From Chloroflexota bacterium (GTDB taxonomy: Bacteria > Chloroflexota > Limnocylindria > Limnocylindrales > CSP1-4), in assembly GCA_005880805.1 (NCBI GenBank), contig VBFZ01000082.1, positions 1 to 8,767 on the forward strand: 8,767 bases of DNA, read 5' to 3'. Below, in pieces: positions 4,910-8,767 of this stretch. A program made the translations under genes and the position numbers. How positions within the stretch are numbered: the first letter of the stretch is position 1; every line of letters begins with the position of its first letter. Below the pieces are notes generated by a model that was not told where the DNA came from, ran no database searches, and saw only the letters and a program-made list of their open reading frames with translations.

Positions 4910-7335
4910 GCTTCGGCCGAGCGTTGGAACACCGTCATTCGTGCAGCCGCGATCTCCTCCCGCTGCCGCAGCGCGTGCTCGATCGCCCAGATCGCCAGCG
5001 GCCGCAGGTACATCGCGGCACGGAAGCGGCCGTCCCCGAGGTACGCCTCCGGCGTGCGGAACCACAGGCCTCGGCCGTACGTGAAGTCGTGCGCGCCCCG
5101 GGCTGTGCGCCACCCTTCCTCGAGGAGGCCGCGTCCGATCATGAACGCCGCGAGAGCGTAGGTCGTACCGGTCCAGCTCTCGGCCGATTGCTCGGTCGAT
5201 TCGTCGATCGAGCCGTCCGGCCGCACCCCGTTGACGGCACCCATCTCGCCGCCCATGAAGCCGAGCACGTTGGACTCGTAGACGGTGCGAAGCGCGCTCA
5301 CGACGCGGTCAGGAGCGACGAGATCGCCAAGTCCCGTGGCGTCCGCGTACCACTGGCCCGCGAGCTGGTCGGCCATGATCGAGTCCGAGGACGCCTCGCC
5401 GCTCGCGTCGAAGCGGTAGCTCCGGCCGTCCCACAGCTTTTCTTCGAAGGCGACGCTCCCGCGCTCCAGCAGGCCCTGGAAACGCGCACCGGTCGCCGCA
5501 TCGCCCACGATCTCACTCAGCCGGATCGCGGCGCGAAGGGCTGCCAGCCATAGCGCGCCGCTGTACGCGCTCGGCCCGGTCATCGACCAGGTGTCGTAGG
5601 TCTGGTCGGGCTGGCCGTCATGCTCCGGCAGGCCGTCGCCGTCGCGGTCGAACGCGCCCAGGTAGTCCATGGCCTGCACGACGGCCGGCCAGGTGTCGCG
5701 GGCGAGGTTGGAGTCGGGCAGAAGAGTGACGTCTCGCCAGACCTGCAGGACGAACTTGCTGTTGAGGTCCTTCCAGATGTTGATGTCGCGCCAGCTGTAG
5801 GCGTTGGGACGCAGGAAGGGGTCCTCACCGGGAGCGCCCAGGTCGTGCGGCAGCGCGCCTCGCCGCTTGCGTTGCGCTCGCGACCCCTTCCAGCCGACGG
5901 TGACGACCTCCGGATCATCGAGATCGACCGTGTGGGCGAAGTCGCGGACGACGCTGACCTCCAGCTGGGGCCACAACAGCAGCAGCGCCCACGAAGCGTA
6001 GAAGTTGACGTCGAGGGTGTTGTAGAACGGGTAGTCGAAGCACTCGAGGATGGCGAAGTGGCCGAGCTGGGCGTGGATCTCACCGTCGCCAGACGGAGGG
6101 CCGGCGGTCGCGGTGGGCGTAGTGGAGGCGTCCAGCGGGCGGAACGGCTCGGCGTCTGTCCATATCGTGCCGCCGTCCACGAGATAGTAGAGCTCGTTGA
6201 GCAGCGCGCTCTTGTACCAGTCGGGACGTGCCGAGTCGGCCAGGAGGGGCGCCTGCCAGGTGTCGATCCTCGCCGACCACTCGGAGCGGCGTGCAAGCGC
6301 TTCCGCGCCGACGGCCCACGCATTCCGACCACTCCGGCCGAAGAACCGCGTGTAGCGCTTGTACCAACGCGTCCCGGCGCCGAACTCGACGACCGGGAGA
6401 TCCCAGGCGAGGGCGAAGGCCAGGGCCCTCGTTTCACCGGGCGCCAGCTCGAGCGTCGCTGCCAGCGCGGCACCGATTGCCTCACCGGGCTGGCTCGGTC
6501 GGCCGTCGGCGACGTCGTCGAGGCGGCCGTCGGCCGCGAAGTCCGCCCACACGTCCGACCCGTCGTCGGCCAGGAAGCGGTCGAAGGTCGTGAGCGCGAT
6601 CCCGGGTTCCTCGCCGGCGATGATCGCGAAGCTGCCATTCCACGCTGCGCCCGCCACGTCCGCGCCGTCTGAAGGGCCATGCAGCACGACGCCGGTCAAG
6701 CCATCGCGACGCACCGAGCCGTTACGGTGCCCGCCACGGCGGTCCTGCTCGCGGTCCCGCCCGATATCGTTGAGCCAGCTGAACATGAGCCCCACGGTGA
6801 CCGGATCCGGTCCAGGGTTCTCGATCTGCCACTCGAAGATCCCGACCGGAAAGCTGCTCTCGCGATAGTTGCCTGGGATGACCGGGCTGAATTGCCGCTG
6901 GACGAGGTGCACGGGGAGGGCATCCCAGTCGTACTCGAACCATGCGTTCGGGAAGAGTCCGTGGTAGGTGCCTGCGCCTTCGGGCAGGTCCCAGTTCCAG
7001 GTCCGGAGCGTGTCTGGCTGGATGGTCGACAGGACGTGGGCTGAGCTCGTGCTACCTCGCCCCACGAACACCGAAAACTGGTTTGCGGCGACTGTCTCGA
7101 ACCGGTGCCGGCCGACGTCGAGGTGCCAGCGCGCGAAGTCTCCTCGATGCGTGCGCCCGATCGAGCCCGCGCCCAGGCCGCCGAGCGGCACGCCGCCCCA
7201 CGCGCCGTCGTCGATGAGAGTTCCGTTCACGTCCTGCCGGGCGTGCTCGGGCCCCCCGTACGGAGCACCAATCGGGCGGCGCCAGCCGGAACGAGGCGGG
7301 GCCAGCCGGGCCCCCGGTCGGTCGAGCGGGGTCAC
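4906..7335 (-). CDS. GH116 family beta-glucosidase/beta-xylosidase (GBA2-like, DUF608)
   Basis: This 809-residue protein belongs to glycoside hydrolase family 116, which includes human non-lysosomal glucosylceramidase GBA2 and bacterial beta-glucosidases/beta-xylosidases. The N-terminal GBA2_N beta-sandwich includes GVPLGGLGAGSIGR (48-61) and the conserved FPNAWFEYDWD region (128-138). The C-terminal (alpha/alpha)6 catalytic domain has the nucleophile motif LLNELYYLVDGGT (Glu381) and YDTWSMTGPSAY (580-591), where Asp581 is the likely acid/base. FDRDGDGLPEHDG (562-574) resembles a calcium loop. No signal peptide is visible, so it should act in the cytoplasm, cleaving imported beta-glucosides or xylosides. 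Start: GTG at 7335, 6 nt after the permease stop, with GAGAAG upstream as a weak Shine-Dalgarno; a second in-frame GTG at residue 36 is possible but would trim the N-terminal region. It sits between an ABC permease and a GH3 lipoprotein in one operon. Family assignment is firm; natural substrate is not. Confidence 0.93.
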   Translation of the reverse strand: MTPLDRPGARLAPPRSGWRRPIGAPYGGPEHARQDVNGTLIDDGAWGGVPLGGLGAGSIGRTHRGDFARWHLDVGRHRFETVAANQFSVFVGRGSTSSAHVLSTIQPDTLRTWNWDLPEGAGTYHGLFPNAWFEYDWDALPVHLVQRQFSPVIPGNYRESSFPVGIFEWQIENPGPDPVTVGLMFSWLNDIGRDREQDRRGGHRNGSVRRDGLTGVVLHGPSDGADVAGAAWNGSFAIIAGEEPGIALTTFDRFLADDGSDVWADFAADGRLDDVADGRPSQPGEAIGAALAATLELAPGETRALAFALAWDLPVVEFGAGTRWYKRYTRFFGRSGRNAWAVGAEALARRSEWSARIDTWQAPLLADSARPDWYKSALLNELYYLVDGGTIWTDAEPFRPLDASTTPTATAGPPSGDGEIHAQLGHFAILECFDYPFYNTLDVNFYASWALLLLWPQLEVSVVRDFAHTVDLDDPEVVTVGWKGSRAQRKRRGALPHDLGAPGEDPFLRPNAYSWRDINIWKDLNSKFVLQVWRDVTLLPDSNLARDTWPAVVQAMDYLGAFDRDGDGLPEHDGQPDQTYDTWSMTGPSAYSGALWLAALRAAIRLSEIVGDAATGARFQGLLERGSVAFEEKLWDGRSYRFDASGEASSDSIMADQLAGQWYADATGLGDLVAPDRVVSALRTVYESNVLGFMGGEMGAVNGVRPDGSIDESTEQSAESWTGTTYALAAFMIGRGLLEEGWRTARGAHDFTYGRGLWFRTPEAYLGDGRFRAAMYLRPLAIWAIEHALRQREEIAAARMTVFQRSAEA

Positions 7336-7341
7336 GTGGCG

Positions 7342-8433
7342 CTACTTCTCGACGCCCGAAACGACCACGCCGCGCATGAATGCGCGCTGGGCGAAGAAGA
7401 AGATCGCGACCGGCAGGACCATCGCCATGAGCGCCGCCGCCTGCGTCAGGTAGCCGGTCCCCGAACCCGCGTACGTGGCGCTATACGCCTGGAGCCCGAC
7501 CGTCATCGTCGCCAGGTCGGGATGGCCCGAGAGATACACGAGCGGCCCGAAGAACTCGTTCCAGGCAAAGAAGAAGTGGAACAGTGCGACCGCGATGATC
7601 GCCGGCCAGGCCTGCGGGATGATCACCAGCCGCAGGATCTGAAGCGGGCTCGCCCCGTCGACCTGGGCAGCCTGGTCCAGTTCGCGGGGCAGGGTCAGGA
7701 AGTACTGTCTGAGCAGGAAGACGTTGTACGCGTTGGCGAAGAAGTGCGGGACGATGAGCGGCAGCCAGGTGCCCGTCCAGCCGATCGCCTGAAAGCCGAT
7801 GTACTGCGGGATCAGGAGGATCTGGAAGGGCAGGATGATGGTCATGATCAGGACCAGGAACAGTCCGTTCTTGCCGGGGATGCGGAACCGCGCAAAGCCG
7901 TAGGCGACGAGGACCGCCGAGCCCACCGCGCCGATCGTCCCGAGAACCGCGACGGCCAGCGTGTTCCGCAACAGCAGCGGGAAGTTGAGGGTGTCGAGCA
8001 CCGTCGCGAAGTTGTCGAGCTTGGGCGCGATCGACGACCAGACCGGGCTCAGGCTGCGCCAGTTGCCCTGCCACTGGACTTCCTGGCCGGTGGACGGGTC
8101 GATGAACGTGCTGGTCACTCGTCCTGGCTTCTCGAGCGCGAGGTTCTTCACCCCGTCGGCTAACGGAACCTGGTAGAGCTGGTAGGCCTGCCCGTCGGCC
8201 GCCGTGTAGGTCTGCGGCGAGGCCGGCCACAGGGGCGCGTTCAGCGCGAGGATCTGGTCGCTGTCCTTGACCGACGTCAGGACCATGTAGCCCAGCGGCA
8301 GCAGGAAGATCATTGCCAGCGACGCGGTGAACAGCGTCACGCCGAGCTTCGAGATGCCAAACCCGGCCCGCCGAAGGCCGGTCGACCTCCGGCGGCTTCC
8401 CGCGAGCGGGAGGGGGAGAGCGTCGTCGGTCAT
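7342..8433 (-). CDS. Carbohydrate ABC transporter permease, MalG-like (CUT1), with large external insertion
   Basis: This 363-residue inner-membrane permease of the MalG/binding-protein-dependent transport family pairs with a MalF-type partner to import oligosaccharides. Six membrane segments are visible at about residues 31-53, 154-179, 189-211, 221-243, 276-296 and 332-348. The EAA loop that docks the ATPase is ELDQAAQVDGASPLQILRLV (251-270), and a Trp-Asn-Glu-Phe motif (291-294) is typical. Start: ATG at 8433, overlapping the upstream permease stop as ATGA; an in-frame ATG at 8520 would lie wholly inside that upstream gene. The oddity is the segment between membrane spans 1 and 2 (about residues 57-140), roughly 80 residues against a short loop in typical MalG-like permeases of about 280. 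It is polar, rich in Gln, Thr and Trp, and should lie outside the membrane. The cargo is unknown but is probably a beta-glucoside or gluco-oligosaccharide, judging by the downstream hydrolases. Confidence 0.93.
   Translation of the reverse strand: MTDDALPLPLAGSRRRSTGLRRAGFGISKLGVTLFTASLAMIFLLPLGYMVLTSVKDSDQILALNAPLWPASPQTYTAADGQAYQLYQVPLADGVKNLALEKPGRVTSTFIDPSTGQEVQWQGNWRSLSPVWSSIAPKLDNFATVLDTLNFPLLLRNTLAVAVLGTIGAVGSAVLVAYGFARFRIPGKNGLFLVLIMTIILPFQILLIPQYIGFQAIGWTGTWLPLIVPHFFANAYNVFLLRQYFLTLPRELDQAAQVDGASPLQILRLVIIPQAWPAIIAVALFHFFFAWNEFFGPLVYLSGHPDLATMTVGLQAYSATYAGSGTGYLTQAAALMAMVLPVAIFFFAQRAFMRGVVVSGVEK
8430..8433 (-). promoter_or_regulatory. ATGA stop/start overlap between the two permeases
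   Basis: On the minus strand the MalG-like ATG (8433-8431) and the MalF-like TGA (8432-8430) share two bases. No clear Shine-Dalgarno precedes the ATG. Such coupling keeps the two halves of the membrane channel in equal amounts and is common for MalF/MalG pairs. Confidence 0.8.
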
Positions 8434-8767
8434 CGCTCGCTGCCCGCGTAGAACACCCAGCGCGCGGATGTCCGGAACAGGACGAGCGCCGCAGCGACGA
8501 CGATGAACATCATCACCCACGCCAGGGCCGAGGCGTAGCCCATGTTGTTGTAGGTCCAGCCTTCCTTGTAGAGGTTCAGGTTGAAGAAGAACGTCGACCC
8601 GCCCGGCCGCCCGTTACCGGTCGGATCGAGCGTGTAGGCCTGGGTGAAGTACTGGGCGACGGCGATGACGCCGATGAGGATGTTGTAGAAGAGGACCGGC
8701 GAGATCATCGGCAGCGTGACGTGCCGGAACCGGGCCCAGGCACCGCCGCCGTCGACCTTGACCGCCT
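8430..8767 (-). CDS. Carbohydrate ABC transporter permease, MalF-like (CUT1), 5'-truncated at window edge
   Basis: These are the last 111 residues of the first sugar ABC permease. The frame is open to the window edge and the start lies outside. The visible part begins inside the EAA loop, with VDGGGAWARFRHVTLPMISP matching the Gly-containing half of that motif and its LP-x-ISP end. Two membrane segments follow: one starting at PVLFYNILIGVIAVAQYF and one at LAWVMMFIVVAAALVLF. Between them is an external loop with the family-typical MGYASALAW at its end. It is the partner of the MalG-like permease directly downstream. A sugar-binding protein is expected further upstream, outside the window; no transport ATPase is present here, so a shared MsmK/UgpC-type ATPase encoded elsewhere may serve. 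Confidence 0.92.
   Translation of the reverse strand, partial: AVKVDGGGAWARFRHVTLPMISPVLFYNILIGVIAVAQYFTQAYTLDPTGNGRPGGSTFFFNLNLYKEGWTYNNMGYASALAWVMMFIVVAAALVLFRTSARWVFYAGSER

Noticed and set aside
4910..5113. 68-residue N-terminal extension of the GH3 protein from an ATG at 5113
   Set aside because: It would lie wholly inside the GH116 coding region and put the lipoprotein signal in the middle of the protein. The GTG at 4909 gives a normal signal peptide.
8434..8520. Upstream ATG at 8520 for the MalG-like permease
   Set aside because: It overlaps the MalF-like coding region by almost 90 bases and adds an Arg-rich tail absent from the family; the ATGA overlap at 8433 is the standard arrangement.
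1..8767. tRNA, rRNA, CRISPR arrays, insertion sequences or prophage genes
   Set aside because: None seen: no regularly spaced repeats, transposase motifs or tRNA-like cloverleaf were recognised on either strand.

Overview
High-GC bacterial window (estimated by eye at about two-thirds G+C) with densely packed genes. The combination of an F420-type luciferase-like oxidoreductase, a Tad-type CpaF ATPase and a sugar ABC importer/glycosidase operon would fit an uncultured Chloroflexota lineage or an actinobacterium. This is an inference from gene content and style; no rRNA or marker gene is present.

Layout. Bases 2-799 (+) are the 3' part of an LLM-class F420-dependent oxidoreductase whose start lies outside the window. 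Bases 800-1097 are a non-coding leader rich in short repeats and hairpins. Bases 1098-2909 (+) encode a complete CpaF-family secretion/pilus ATPase that continues without a stop into a complete RidA/YjgF/UK114 domain. A 29-bp convergent gap follows, covered by a nested inverted repeat that includes both facing stop codons. From 8767 down to 2939 the minus strand carries one compact operon: a MalF-like ABC permease (partial), a MalG-like permease with a large extracytoplasmic insertion, a GH116 glucosidase/xylosidase and a GH3 lipoprotein glucan hydrolase. Its junctions are ATGA overlap, 6-nt gap and GTGA overlap.

How the genes work together. The minus-strand operon reads as a beta-glucan or beta-glucoside utilisation unit. 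The GH3 enzyme, anchored outside the membrane, would trim oligosaccharides; the two permeases would import sugars or short glycosides; and the GH116 enzyme, which has no signal peptide, would finish hydrolysis in the cytoplasm. The substrate-binding protein, any regulator and the ATPase are not in the window. The plus-strand genes look unrelated to it.

The most notable item is the CpaF-RidA fusion. A motor ATPase without visible Tad partner genes carries a RidA-fold domain in which the positions aligned by eye with the catalytic Arg and the key Glu of RidA are both Gly. This suggests a sensing or structural role rather than imine deamination.
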